From positions 1-64,000 of the IMG/VR virus record IMGVR_UViG_3300042731_005759: a DNA stretch of 64,000 bases. The stretch is one strand, 5' to 3'. This stretch comes from a virus. A program made the position numbers and the translations under genes. This document shows positions 43,118 to 52,573 of this stretch, one piece after another (position 1 is the first letter of the stretch; each line of letters opens with the position of its first letter). The notes below the pieces were generated by a model. That model made no database searches and was not told where the DNA came from. It worked only from the letters and a program-made list of their open reading frames with translations.

Positions 43118-45325
43118 ATGAATAACAATAGATTAAAACAAATAACTCAAGAACTTAACGAAAACACGTCTAATGACATTGTGAGTGTTTCTTATGGATT
43201 TAAAACCGTTAATGGTAAATTAACAAACGAGAAGTCTATAATTTTTACCGTCAAAGAGAAAAAACCGATTGAAGATATACCACAAGATGAACTCTTACCT
43301 TCTTCTGTGGATGTTGATGGTGAAAATGTTAATACCGATGTTATTCAAGGGGAAATAAGAGCACAGGGTTTTGGTAATTTTTGTGTTCCTGAATGGACTA
43401 ATTGGCTTTCAACCCCACCTCAAAATAGAAACGTACATAGACCACTGATGGGTGGTGTATCCACAACAAATTATTCTAAATTACAAAACTATGTAGGTAC
43501 CTTAGGATTTTTCGCTGTAGATAATGAAGATAATAGTTTGGTTGGTGTTTCAAATAACCACGTATTAATAGACGATGCGTTTTTGGCCACAGAAAGAGAC
43601 CCTTTAAATAGTGAAATAACAAACACGCTTTTACATGAGATTACACAACCGAATGAAGTTGGAAATTCAGGGTCCCAATATAAAGTAGGTATTGTAAAAA
43701 AATACCAACCTCTTGTTGGTGCAAACACTGTTGATGCGGCCTTAGTTGCGATTGATGACTTGAGTTTAGTGGATCCTGCGGTATCGTGGCAACAATTTGG
43801 TATAACGGGAATGACCCAAGCACCGAGATTTGCAACAACTTCAGAGATCAACACTTTATTGGAGAATCCGTCAACGGAGTATTACGTATCAAGTAGAACT
43901 ACAGGACCAAAGGGACAACAAGACACAAAACTTTTGAACTTCGCAAGTGCAAGTTCAATTTATATTAATTACACTAAACAAGGTGCAGATCAGGCGGTTT
44001 ACATGAACGATACCTTTGAATTGGTTGCAAGTGGTTCCACAACTCCAACGGGCGATTATTGTTTTTACCCGTCAACGGGTGGAGATTCAGGTTCCGCGAT
44101 ACTTGCTCAAATAGAGAGTCAATTTGTGATTGTTGGTTTATTATATGGTGGAAGATACACACAGGTAGGTGATGATAGTTACCCAACACATACATTATGT
44201 AATAGGATTGATAACGTAGCATCAGCATTAAACATAAGTGCTTGGGACGGATCACTAAATGGTATTATCCCTGATAATACGTCGGGTCCGATAACACATG
44301 TTGTCGGTGGTTTGAGTAGTCAAAAAACAATTACAGTTAATGGTTTAGAATATTGGCAACATGGGTTAGTTTTAAATTCGTCAATGCAACCCGATCCGAC
44401 ACCTCAACCATCACCAACCGCAACTATCGGTCCAACACCTACAAGTACACCTGACGCAACACCTCAACCAACTCCCGAACCAACAGGGGTAGTTGATCCA
44501 ACACCAACCCCTAACCCCACAAATACACCTGCACCTACAGCTACGGTAGTACCACAAACACTTTATTTGGATTATGACCATTTAAATTCGTGTAGTACGG
44601 CCAACTTAATATTGTCTGTTAATGGTGTTCAACAAGGTGGAAATATAAACCTAACTCAAGGTAGTACAGGATCAGGAACGATAAGAGGACCAATTTACAC
44701 GTATCCTGGCGATGTGGTTTCATTACAATTTAAACCTTTCAACCTGATTTCACCATGTACATTATCATACCAAAATCCAACAGTGGAGGTATTTAATAAC
44801 ACTGTGTCAGTGGCAACGAACTCAAATGATGGTGTTTATAGTACCTACCAATACACAGTAGGGTCGGGCCCATTTGCAGAAGATGGTAGTACTGATGTAA
44901 CATTATTAGTTGAGATGAACAGTTCCCCCGTACCAACAGCAACACCTGTTCCAACATATACACTTACATTAGAAAACGTAACATCATCCACATATGCTGA
45001 ACAATGTGCAAAAGGTTACATTACGGTTGAGAAGAACGGATCGGTGGTTGCAACACTCACCAAAACCCAAGGAAATACATACGCGAATTGGGACACATCT
45101 TCAGTCTCATTTACTGCTGCAGATGTAGTTACAATGAAATCATACTCACAAGGTGGAGGAGGTTCAGGTTGTACGGCTCTTGAAGACACCACTGTTAGAT
45201 GTGTATATAACGGTTCAGCAAGAACATTATCACAAGCTAATGCGGGAACAAATGGTCAATCATACACAGTGACCAACCAAAATGGCACGGCTTTCGGTTG
45301 GTTCTTTGAAGTGGGTATAGTTTAA
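43118..45325 (+). CDS. Adhesin with trypsin-like serine protease domain
   Basis: A 735-residue protein. The N-terminal 50 residues (VSYGFKTVNGKLTNEKSIIF) resemble the leader region of some bacterial trypsin-like peptidases. The protease domain (about 90-375) has an intact-looking chymotrypsin-fold triad: H148 in VSNNHVL, D206 in NTVDAALVAI, and S324 in STGGDSGSAIL. A short Thr/Pro tract (about 426-485) links it to two similar beta domains (about 487-605 and 615-735; for example LTLENVTSSTYAEQCAKGYI). It is the last adhesin gene of the module, starting 12 bases after the previous stop. A virion-borne protease could cut host surface proteins or mature the fibres; activity is not shown. Confidence 0.82.
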   Translation: MNNNRLKQITQELNENTSNDIVSVSYGFKTVNGKLTNEKSIIFTVKEKKPIEDIPQDELLPSSVDVDGENVNTDVIQGEIRAQGFGNFCVPEWTNWLSTPPQNRNVHRPLMGGVSTTNYSKLQNYVGTLGFFAVDNEDNSLVGVSNNHVLIDDAFLATERDPLNSEITNTLLHEITQPNEVGNSGSQYKVGIVKKYQPLVGANTVDAALVAIDDLSLVDPAVSWQQFGITGMTQAPRFATTSEINTLLENPSTEYYVSSRTTGPKGQQDTKLLNFASASSIYINYTKQGADQAVYMNDTFELVASGSTTPTGDYCFYPSTGGDSGSAILAQIESQFVIVGLLYGGRYTQVGDDSYPTHTLCNRIDNVASALNISAWDGSLNGIIPDNTSGPITHVVGGLSSQKTITVNGLEYWQHGLVLNSSMQPDPTPQPSPTATIGPTPTSTPDATPQPTPEPTGVVDPTPTPNPTNTPAPTATVVPQTLYLDYDHLNSCSTANLILSVNGVQQGGNINLTQGSTGSGTIRGPIYTYPGDVVSLQFKPFNLISPCTLSYQNPTVEVFNNTVSVATNSNDGVYSTYQYTVGSGPFAEDGSTDVTLLVEMNSSPVPTATPVPTYTLTLENVTSSTYAEQCAKGYITVEKNGSVVATLTKTQGNTYANWDTSSVSFTAADVVTMKSYSQGGGGSGCTALEDTTVRCVYNGSARTLSQANAGTNGQSYTVTNQNGTAFGWFFEVGIV

Positions 45326-45335
45326 ATAAATTAAG

Positions 45336-45342
45336 TATTTAT
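45336..45342 (+). promoter_or_regulatory. Late-promoter motif, 4 bases before ATG at 45347
   Basis: TATTTAT followed by TGAT and ATG. Confidence 0.6.
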
Positions 45343-45346
45343 TGAT

Positions 45347-45715
45347 ATGGAATTTTTTATAAGAAAAGGGGCAACAGACCCAATTTTAAAATTACAATTA
45401 TTAGATGATGGTAAAAACGATAAATCATCTTTAAATGATTTATTAGAAAATGCGGACATTACCTTTGATATGATAGATATTGATACTGATGTTCCTGAGA
45501 TTTTAGGTTCTCCCTGTAAACTTGCATATAGAACAAAAAAATACGATCAAACAACTGACGAGTATTATATAACTTATAGATTTACTGAATCACAAACAAA
45601 AAAGTCTGGTAAATTTGAGGGTATTGTCAATATTCAATTTAGAGATACTGATCTACAACCAACCAACAAACTTATAGTTCCAATCAAAGAAAAACTATTT
45701 ATCAATATTATTTAA
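45347..45715 (+). CDS. Virion protein with Ig-like (BppU-N-like) fold
   Basis: A 122-residue beta-rich protein: MEFFIRKGATDPILKLQLLD, then LENADITFDMID, YYITYRFTESQTKKSGKFEG and PIKEKLFINII. The pattern (an input line, then a strand with F-x-M, then a T..SG.(Y/F) turn) resembles the N-terminal domain of baseplate upper proteins and a small virion protein common in marine T4-like phages. It probably attaches fibres or belongs to the baseplate. It closes the adhesin module. Confidence 0.6.
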   Translation: MEFFIRKGATDPILKLQLLDDGKNDKSSLNDLLENADITFDMIDIDTDVPEILGSPCKLAYRTKKYDQTTDEYYITYRFTESQTKKSGKFEGIVNIQFRDTDLQPTNKLIVPIKEKLFINII

Positions 45716-45768
45716 GATTTTTTCATTTATCATTAATCTCTTTACTATTATCGGGTTTTTTGGGTTCT

Positions 45769-45798
45769 TGATATTCTAATTAATATTTCGTATATTTG
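45769..45798 (+). promoter_or_regulatory. Host-type promoter before DNA polymerase
   Basis: TTG at 45769-45771 and TATATTTG at 45791-45798 are separated by 19 bases, fitting the Bacteroidota -33/-7 arrangement (TTTG, 19-21 bases, TAnnTTTG). The element lies 64 bases before the polymerase ATG. No TATTTAT motif is present, so the gene is probably transcribed early or middle by host RNA polymerase. Confidence 0.6.
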
Positions 45799-45862
45799 TA
45801 GTGAAGACTAACTACGCTACACAGTAGTGTAAGATAATATGTCAAACTAATTTATACTATTA

Positions 45863-48721
45863 ATGAAAGATATCATCTCACAAGAGGTAATCGAAGAGTT
45901 CCTCAATGGATCAGACCCTGAAGAATATATTGTAGGGTTAGAATACGAATACAGATCCAACATCATCTACAAAATTATTCAACACCCTGAAAAAGGTAAA
46001 GTAATTAGACAAGATAAGTTAACCCCTTTTCTTTGGGTTGACGATATTACTTGTCTAAACTTCTATAATGGAAGTAAAGCCATGCAAAGGAAGAAAATGA
46101 TGGAGTATGGTATTACCATCGAAAAACTCGATGATGGTGGTAATGAAAGATTAAGTAATGGTTTTAATTTTCTTGTTAAGAGTAGTAAAGGATATCGAGA
46201 ACTATTAAGTTTTTTTAGACAAGGAGGTATTAATCCGTGGGATGATAAATTGGGTCCTGATGGTAAAAAAATAAAAGATCATTTTATTCTACTAAACCCA
46301 AAAGAACAATATCTAATACAGAAAGAAAAAAGACTTTTTAAAGGTATCGAAGAGTATGATGATGTTCATAGATTAGTATTCGATATTGAGACAACGGGTC
46401 TTGATCCTGAAACAGATAAAATCATTCTAATCGGAATGAAGGATAATCGTGGTTTTGTCAAGATCATCAGCGCATTTGGTGAAGATGGTGAGAAAGATTG
46501 TATTATTGAGTTTTTCAAATATGTCAAAGAATTAAAACCCACAATTTTTGCGGGATATAACTCAGCGTTTTTCGATTTCCCTTTTATTCTTAGACGAGCG
46601 GAGATCTTGGGTATCAATATCGAAGATCACACACAAATATTCACCACACAGGGGATGAAAGAGAAAACAGGTATTTTAAAACTTGCAAATGAAATAGAAG
46701 AGTATACGCAACACCTGATATGGGGTATGAATATATTAGATATTGCACATGCAGTAAGACGTGCACAGGCGATTAATTCTGATATTAAATCATGGGGTTT
46801 GAAGTATATAACAACGTATCTCGGTGCTGAAAAAGAAAACAGGGTATACGTTGATGGTGCTTGGATATCTAAAACATACTTAGATAATGAAAGTCATTAT
46901 ATGAACCCAAAGACAGGTAAATATAAAAAGATAGGTGACCCTGGTACTGAAAATTTATTACAAAGATTCCCTAATAGTTACGAGGTATGGACGGGTAGAA
47001 AGATAGTTGAACAGTATCTCGATGATGACCTTTATGAAACTATGGTTGTTGATGATTCATTTAGTCAATCAACATTCTTACTTTCTAAATTAGTACCTAC
47101 AACTTATGAGAGGGTCTCTACTATGGGTACTGCAACTCTATGGAAACTTATAATGTTGGCGTGGTCATATAAACATAAATTATCAATTCCTGAAAAACAA
47201 GAAAGAAGGGCAATTACAGGTGGACTTTCACGACTTCTAACTTGTGGGTATTCTGAACAGGTAGTTAAATTTGACTACTCATCTCTTTATCCGTCGATTC
47301 AACTTGTTTATGATGTATTTCCTGATTGTGATGTTATGGGGGTACAAAAATCGATGTTAAAATATTTTAGGGATGTTCGTATTAAGTATAAAAAACTTGC
47401 GGCACAACACTCTAAATCAGATCCTGAATTATCTAAAAAGTTTGATAGAAAACAATTACCGATTAAAATATTCATTAATGCTTATTTCGGTTCTCTTTCA
47501 GCACCACAAGTTTTTCCTTGGGGCGATATGGATATGGGAGAAACAATCACGTGTGTTGGTAGACAAAGTTTACGTATGATGATTATGTTCTTTAAAAAGA
47601 AAGGATATACTGCACTTGTGATGGACACGGATGGTGTTAACTTTTCTTGTCCTGATGATGTAGAGAGTAGAGAATATGTGGGGAAAGGTAAGAATGAATT
47701 GGTAGAAGAAGGTAAACTATATAAAGGTGCTGAAGCCGATACTGCGGAGTTTAATGATATATTCATGAGGGGTGAGATGGGATTAGACATCGACTATGTC
47801 GCACCATCGACAGTTAATATTGCAAGAAAAAATTATGTACTTAAAAAACCAAGTGGTGGTCTAAAATTAACAGGTAACACAATCAAATCAAAAAACTTAC
47901 ATGGTTACATTGTAGATTTCTTAGATGAAGGACTTAAACTAATGTTAGATGGTAAAGGACACGAATTTTTAGAACTGTATTATTCATATATCGAAAAGAT
48001 TTATAATAAAGATATTCCACTTGCGAAGATTGCAAATAAATCAAGGGTTAAACAATCCGTAGATGACTATAAGAAACACATCACAAAAAGAACTAAAAGT
48101 GGTTCTCTTATGGCAAGACAAGCACATATGGAATTGATTATACAAAACAATTATCTACCAAGTATGGGTGAGACTATTTTTTATGTAAACAATGGTACTG
48201 CGAAATCTCATGGTGATGTACAAAAAATTGCAAAGACTAACGATGTCAAAATCAACAGTTATATGATCACCGAAAAAGAGATGGCTGAGAACCCTGATAT
48301 GAAAGGTGAATATAATGTTGCGAGATATATTAATACATTTAATAAAAGAATCGAACCTCTTATGGTAGTATTCGATCCTGAGATTAGAAACGACATTTTG
48401 GTTGATAATCCTGAGAAACGACCATACTTCACACCAAAACAATGTGAATTAGTTTCAGGTCATCCAATGAAAGAGGGTGGTCAAGATAGTTTTGAAGAGG
48501 TGATGACTTTATCAGATAGTGAAGTTTTATTTTGGAATAAAGTTAAGAGAGACCCATTTTTCTTGTATCTCGAGAACAGTATTGATTATGTTGATCCTTT
48601 TTGGGTAAATAAGAATAGATCAGTACTAAACTTTAAATTAGATAGTTCACCATCACAAGATTCAGATATAATTGAGAGGAATGGTCATGATTATGCAACC
48701 CACACAGACGATAGGGTTTAA
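45863..48721 (+). CDS. 43: Family B DNA polymerase (gp43-like)
   Basis: A 952-residue replicative polymerase with proofreading exonuclease (T4 gp43 has 898). Exo I is VFDIETTG (D174, E176), Exo II is GYNSAFFDFP (N233, D238) and Exo III is YLDDD (385-389). Polymerase motif A is DYSSLYPS (D471), motif B is KIFINAYFG (535-543) and motif C is MDTDG (D588, D590), in which the usual YGDTDS is varied. All catalytic acids are present, so both activities are expected. It is transcribed from a host-type promoter and its TAA overlaps the stop of the convergent neck gene by three bases. Confidence 0.97.
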   Translation: MKDIISQEVIEEFLNGSDPEEYIVGLEYEYRSNIIYKIIQHPEKGKVIRQDKLTPFLWVDDITCLNFYNGSKAMQRKKMMEYGITIEKLDDGGNERLSNGFNFLVKSSKGYRELLSFFRQGGINPWDDKLGPDGKKIKDHFILLNPKEQYLIQKEKRLFKGIEEYDDVHRLVFDIETTGLDPETDKIILIGMKDNRGFVKIISAFGEDGEKDCIIEFFKYVKELKPTIFAGYNSAFFDFPFILRRAEILGINIEDHTQIFTTQGMKEKTGILKLANEIEEYTQHLIWGMNILDIAHAVRRAQAINSDIKSWGLKYITTYLGAEKENRVYVDGAWISKTYLDNESHYMNPKTGKYKKIGDPGTENLLQRFPNSYEVWTGRKIVEQYLDDDLYETMVVDDSFSQSTFLLSKLVPTTYERVSTMGTATLWKLIMLAWSYKHKLSIPEKQERRAITGGLSRLLTCGYSEQVVKFDYSSLYPSIQLVYDVFPDCDVMGVQKSMLKYFRDVRIKYKKLAAQHSKSDPELSKKFDRKQLPIKIFINAYFGSLSAPQVFPWGDMDMGETITCVGRQSLRMMIMFFKKKGYTALVMDTDGVNFSCPDDVESREYVGKGKNELVEEGKLYKGAEADTAEFNDIFMRGEMGLDIDYVAPSTVNIARKNYVLKKPSGGLKLTGNTIKSKNLHGYIVDFLDEGLKLMLDGKGHEFLELYYSYIEKIYNKDIPLAKIANKSRVKQSVDDYKKHITKRTKSGSLMARQAHMELIIQNNYLPSMGETIFYVNNGTAKSHGDVQKIAKTNDVKINSYMITEKEMAENPDMKGEYNVARYINTFNKRIEPLMVVFDPEIRNDILVDNPEKRPYFTPKQCELVSGHPMKEGGQDSFEEVMTLSDSEVLFWNKVKRDPFFLYLENSIDYVDPFWVNKNRSVLNFKLDSSPSQDSDIIERNGHDYATHTDDRV

Positions 48722-49836
48722 ATCATATTAAACGGTGATTGTATAGGTCGATATTTTAGGGATTTATTAAGATTCTCCGCTTCGTTACCTTTTCTTTCTA
48801 ACATTTTGTCAGGACGTAATCTCTCTAATCGGTTCATCAATTCCTCGAGAAGTTTTAATTTCTCATCCTTACCTTCTGTAAGTAAAGAGGTATAATCCAA
48901 TTTGATTTGACTATCGGGTACTTGTAAGTCCCCTGAGAATTTAGAATATATTCTACCTAAACCTTCTTTTGAGTATGCGATTAAGTATTTACGAACCCAA
49001 TTCTGTGCGGGTCTGTTTAATGTTTCCCAAGTTAGTTCTTCAGTGGCGATGTCAGAAGGTAATTTAACTACGTCTTTGTTTTTTTCCAAACAATCGTCTC
49101 TATCGAATGTATCGTAATACCAATACCACACATAGAAATTGTGTTGTTGGATAGATCCGAAGTCAAACCTACCACCTGGTACATTTGCTAAGTGAACATA
49201 TTTTTTACCTTCAGGACCTGCAGTGATTCTATAAGTAAGTTCACCACCAATCAAACGGTTCTTAATGTTTCTATCTTGCATACGTGATAATAGGTCATAT
49301 GCGGGTAACATAAAGTAAGAACCTGAGGTTCCCATTTGTGCAAATCCACCAACCCCACCAAAACCTACACCACCGAGACCACCAAAACCACCTAAAAATG
49401 GATCCACAATAGAGTCGGTTAGTTCCGCCCTTGTGAACCAAAGTAGTTCATTTATCTCTCTACCAGCAGGTATTTCATAAACTTGTTGATTTGCGACAAG
49501 TTCTATCTTGTCTTTTTTAAGTACATAATCTCCCCCAGCTTGGAGACCAACAATTTTTGAATATGCGTAAGTGTATTGAGTCTCATAATCAACGGACCTC
49601 GTCGTAAACGCTCTCGTCAGTGATTGTGTGTCAACATCTAACCCCGCAAGAGCAGACCATTGTGATTCGATTAACCAATCGCTCACATATTGTTCATACT
49701 CATCGAGAGATAATTCGAGGAATGTATCCATTTGTTCCTCTGTTAACTCGATGGATCTAACAGGCATCCCTAAAAGGTGTAGGACCTGTGAGAAAAGTTT
49801 ATCCCTATTGTCTGGTGTAATGATTGTACTTGCCAT
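48718..49836 (-). CDS. Neck protein (gp13-like)
   Basis: A 372-residue protein (T4 gp13 has 309). Its start, NRDKLFSQVLHLLGMPVRSI, then ELTEEQMDTFLELSLDEYEQ, follows the gp13 pattern of a helical opening with LG.P...(V/I)ELT.(E/D)Q. A Gly-rich loop (GGFGGLGGVGFGGVGGF, about 152-170) and a C-terminal helix (KLKLLEELMNRLERL) follow. gp13 with gp14 forms the collar that closes the filled head and accepts the tail. The gene stands alone on the minus strand between the polymerase gene and a divergent gene. Confidence 0.65.
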   Translation of the reverse strand: MASTIITPDNRDKLFSQVLHLLGMPVRSIELTEEQMDTFLELSLDEYEQYVSDWLIESQWSALAGLDVDTQSLTRAFTTRSVDYETQYTYAYSKIVGLQAGGDYVLKKDKIELVANQQVYEIPAGREINELLWFTRAELTDSIVDPFLGGFGGLGGVGFGGVGGFAQMGTSGSYFMLPAYDLLSRMQDRNIKNRLIGGELTYRITAGPEGKKYVHLANVPGGRFDFGSIQQHNFYVWYWYYDTFDRDDCLEKNKDVVKLPSDIATEELTWETLNRPAQNWVRKYLIAYSKEGLGRIYSKFSGDLQVPDSQIKLDYTSLLTEGKDEKLKLLEELMNRLERLRPDKMLERKGNEAENLNKSLKYRPIQSPFNMI

Positions 49837-49851
49837 ACTTGATTTATTACA

Positions 49852-49858
49852 ATAAATA
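49852..49858 (-). promoter_or_regulatory. Late-promoter motif before neck gene
   Basis: Minus-strand TATTTAT, 15 bases before the ATG at 49836. The plus-strand gene at 49915 shares this 78-base interval but has only a weak TATATTTAG sequence upstream. Confidence 0.5.
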
Positions 49859-49914
49859 GTTTATATTTAGAAAAACAGACTCAATCAAAGGAATCATTTA
49901 ATAAAAATAAAGAC

Positions 49915-50796
49915 ATGGGGAATAATTTTGTAACAGATGAAATTTTAAATAAAATTAGATCAAAAAGAAAAGAGTTATTCCCATATGAAAGAATAAATCG
50001 ATTTGGAGTTATCCTTCAGGATGATAGGGCGAAAAAAAGATTAATTTACGGTTGTAGTCAAATACTAAAAGAATTATATTCTGAAATGGATGGAAGATGG
50101 GGTGAGGATCCTTCTCCAAGTACAAATAGAAAGGGTGTGGGGGTATTAGAGATTCATGAGAAAACGGGGGTTCCTTATTGGAGTCACCTAAACTTTTTGA
50201 ATACGAATTGGAGTATGTTAGACAGAACTCTCATGTATTTTGAGTATGTACAGGGCCACAAAATTGTTTGGGAAAGTGACCCATATAAGTACGTAAATGA
50301 TTTCTTGAAACTTTTATATAAATTTAAAGAGGAGGTCCTATTAGATTCCTCCGAACTTAAATGGGGTGACCTAAAGAAGATTCACTCAAAAACATGGGCT
50401 AGTGGAGAAAAACACAATAATTTTGTTGTGGAAAACTACCAAACTCTTTTTCCTAATTCTGTAGATGTCGTTAATGGTAGTAGTGAGAAAGGATTAGTGG
50501 ACGACTTTAAGGGTATTGATTGTACTATCATTGGTACAGACGGAGACAAATATTACGTTCAAGTCAAAGGTTGTAATTCGGTTTATTTAGATGAGGGTGT
50601 ATATACCGTACATGTATCGATGAATCTAAATTCATATAAAAACATACATTATTTTGTTTTTTGTCCGTCTGATGAAACTAAAGTATATGTTTTTAAAAAC
50701 GATCCTGAAAGTATATGTAATTGTGATTCTGAGATTGAACCGTGTGTTAAAATACCTGAAAATTTAGTTTTAACGATATCAAATAGATCTTACTAA
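49915..50796 (+). CDS. Possible PD-(D/E)XK-type nuclease, otherwise unknown
   Basis: A 293-residue protein. The N-terminal 160 residues are helical and unfamiliar. The C-terminal part has LVDDFKGIDCTIIGTDGDKY followed by YVQVKG. This fits the restriction-endonuclease core in which an Asp (D202) is followed by a strand with (E/Q)-x-K (Q216-V-K218), as in several nucleases that use Q instead of E. A strand/helix pattern and a VFCPSDETKVYVFKND segment follow. No other family is evident. Its 3' end overlaps the convergent SNF2 helicase gene by 18 bases. Nuclease activity is an inference from a weak motif. Confidence 0.5.
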   Translation: MGNNFVTDEILNKIRSKRKELFPYERINRFGVILQDDRAKKRLIYGCSQILKELYSEMDGRWGEDPSPSTNRKGVGVLEIHEKTGVPYWSHLNFLNTNWSMLDRTLMYFEYVQGHKIVWESDPYKYVNDFLKLLYKFKEEVLLDSSELKWGDLKKIHSKTWASGEKHNNFVVENYQTLFPNSVDVVNGSSEKGLVDDFKGIDCTIIGTDGDKYYVQVKGCNSVYLDEGVYTVHVSMNLNSYKNIHYFVFCPSDETKVYVFKNDPESICNCDSEIEPCVKIPENLVLTISNRSY

Positions 50797-52527
50797 TTCC
50801 TTACCGAAACTTTCTGAATATTCACCATCACCCATAACCTGATCGATTATATCCTTTTTCTTTTGTAGGATATTATAAATTGTTTTTTCAATGGTGTTTT
50901 CAAATACAGGGTAGTAAACAAGAACACTATTCTTTTGTCCGTAACGGTATGCTCTATCTTCTGCTTGTGAGTGGTCTGCAGGAACAAAAGACAAATCATT
51001 CATTATAACCGTATCTGCGGAAGTTAATGTAATTCCGACACCCGCCGCTTTAATATTACCAATAAAGATCTTTATTTTACTATCATTTTGAAATCTATCT
51101 ACGGACTGTTGTCTTCTGTCTTTACTCATTCTACCATCTAAGACAACTGATTTCTTCTTGTACTTTTCATGTAACATGTCTAATGACATTGTAAAATTTG
51201 TAAACACAATAACTTTTTTATCTTGTTCTAAAACTCTATCTATAAGTTCACAAGTATGTTCGACTTTTTCTATTGCAATAAGTTGACGTAATTTCATTAA
51301 CCTATTTAGTGTAACGGTAATACTTTCTTTTTCTTTGTTTTCCTCACTAATCCTAAGGAATTCACTTAATTCGTCATCATAGAAAGTATTTTTAAGTTCT
51401 AACCATATCGGTGATACAATTTTCTCAGGTAAATCAAGAATGTCTGTTTTCATTCTTCTTAAGACCACCGCTTTTGTTTGGTCTCTTAATTCATCAAGAT
51501 TACTTGCACCACTTGTGTTCCAAACTTTTCTACCACCAACTCTAAATTGATAACCCTTACAGTATCTCATCACATAACTTTTCCAATTCAATGTAAGTGG
51601 TGAATTTACTATTTTAAGTAAATTATAGTAATTGATTGGTCTTGAGGTCATTGGTGTACCTGTTAGTAACCAAACTTTAGGTATTTTCGCGAGTATATCA
51701 TTTAAAAGTTTAGTTCTCTGTGCTTGTGGATTGGATATATAATGTGCCTCATCAATTATTGCAAGATCGAATCCTTCTTTCATTATAATTTTATATGCGT
51801 CACTCTCTTCAGTTTTTTCTGTGGTATGGAAATTCTTTAAAATGTCATAATTGATTATGTAATACTTAAATGTCGACCCCCATTTTTTCCCTTCAACAAT
51901 TAGTGTATAATCATCAGAGTAAAGTTCTATTTCTCTCTGCCAATTAATTTTGAGTGATGCAGGACAGACGATCAATACTTTCTTTGCTTTACTCTCTATA
52001 GATGCAATCACAGTACTTGTTGTTTTACCTAACCCCATGTCGTCGGCTAAAATGTACCTGTCGTTTGCTAATAATTTTTCTATCGCCTCTTTTTGGTGAC
52101 TCATAGGTGGTCTATGATCGTAAGGACTATAATCTATTTCCCTATCTAAAGTTTTTTCCTCTTGTATAATAGATGCTTTAGGTATCCACATCGCAATCGG
52201 TGCCATGTCTTGAGTTAGATTACCCCATATATGAAACGCTTTATCACTCTCACAAAGTAATTTTTCTACCCATAGAGATTCTACAGGTTCCATAAGAAGA
52301 CGATCTTCTTGTATTTTGGAACCAAAAGATTTTGCTATACTAACATTTTTTCTTGCAACCTTAGGTTCAATTTTGTGGTATTTTAAAATATAATCGCATT
52401 GGGCCCTTGACATCTTATAATGTCTGTCTTTGGATTGTCTTTTCTTCCAATCTAAGATTTGATTATTATAACCTTCGTATTCGGTTAAAATCTCTCTTGC
52501 CTCTATTTCGGGTATCTTCTTATCCAT
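50779..52527 (-). CDS. SNF2-family DNA helicase/translocase
   Basis: A 582-residue superfamily 2 ATPase. Motif I is ADDMGLGKTT (161-170), motif Ia lies at LIVCPASLKINWQREI, motif II is DEAH (259-262), motif III is LLTGTPMTSRP, and the second RecA domain has VIFTNFTMSL-like and GVGITLTSADTVI segments plus RAYRYGQKNSV (motif VI). It is of the SNF2/SMARCAL1-like type rather than the RecQ or UvsW type, and may remodel forks or recombination intermediates, as UvsW does for T4. The first 140 residues are an extra domain. It is divergent from the neck/tail-completion operon, sharing a back-to-back late-promoter pair. Confidence 0.92.
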   Translation of the reverse strand: MDKKIPEIEAREILTEYEGYNNQILDWKKRQSKDRHYKMSRAQCDYILKYHKIEPKVARKNVSIAKSFGSKIQEDRLLMEPVESLWVEKLLCESDKAFHIWGNLTQDMAPIAMWIPKASIIQEEKTLDREIDYSPYDHRPPMSHQKEAIEKLLANDRYILADDMGLGKTTSTVIASIESKAKKVLIVCPASLKINWQREIELYSDDYTLIVEGKKWGSTFKYYIINYDILKNFHTTEKTEESDAYKIIMKEGFDLAIIDEAHYISNPQAQRTKLLNDILAKIPKVWLLTGTPMTSRPINYYNLLKIVNSPLTLNWKSYVMRYCKGYQFRVGGRKVWNTSGASNLDELRDQTKAVVLRRMKTDILDLPEKIVSPIWLELKNTFYDDELSEFLRISEENKEKESITVTLNRLMKLRQLIAIEKVEHTCELIDRVLEQDKKVIVFTNFTMSLDMLHEKYKKKSVVLDGRMSKDRRQQSVDRFQNDSKIKIFIGNIKAAGVGITLTSADTVIMNDLSFVPADHSQAEDRAYRYGQKNSVLVYYPVFENTIEKTIYNILQKKKDIIDQVMGDGEYSESFGKELVRSI

Positions 52528-52563
52528 TATACCTATTATTTTAAATATAAGTAATTCAAACCA

Positions 52564-52570
52564 ATAAATA
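52564..52570 (-). promoter_or_regulatory. Late-promoter motif for SNF2 helicase (divergent pair)
   Basis: Minus-strand TATTTAT, 37 bases before the ATG at 52527, separated by only three bases (AAC) from the plus-strand motif at 52574. Confidence 0.5.
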
Positions 52571-52573
52571 AAC

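Noticed and set aside
37227-45325. Diversity-generating retroelement in the adhesin module
   Set aside because: No reverse transcriptase, template repeat or C-type-lectin variable region was found; the shared repeats are better explained by recombination between stalks.
45800-45840. Possible small hairpin or tRNA-like element before the polymerase gene
   Set aside because: Only a short CTAC/GTAG pairing is present and no cloverleaf can be formed.
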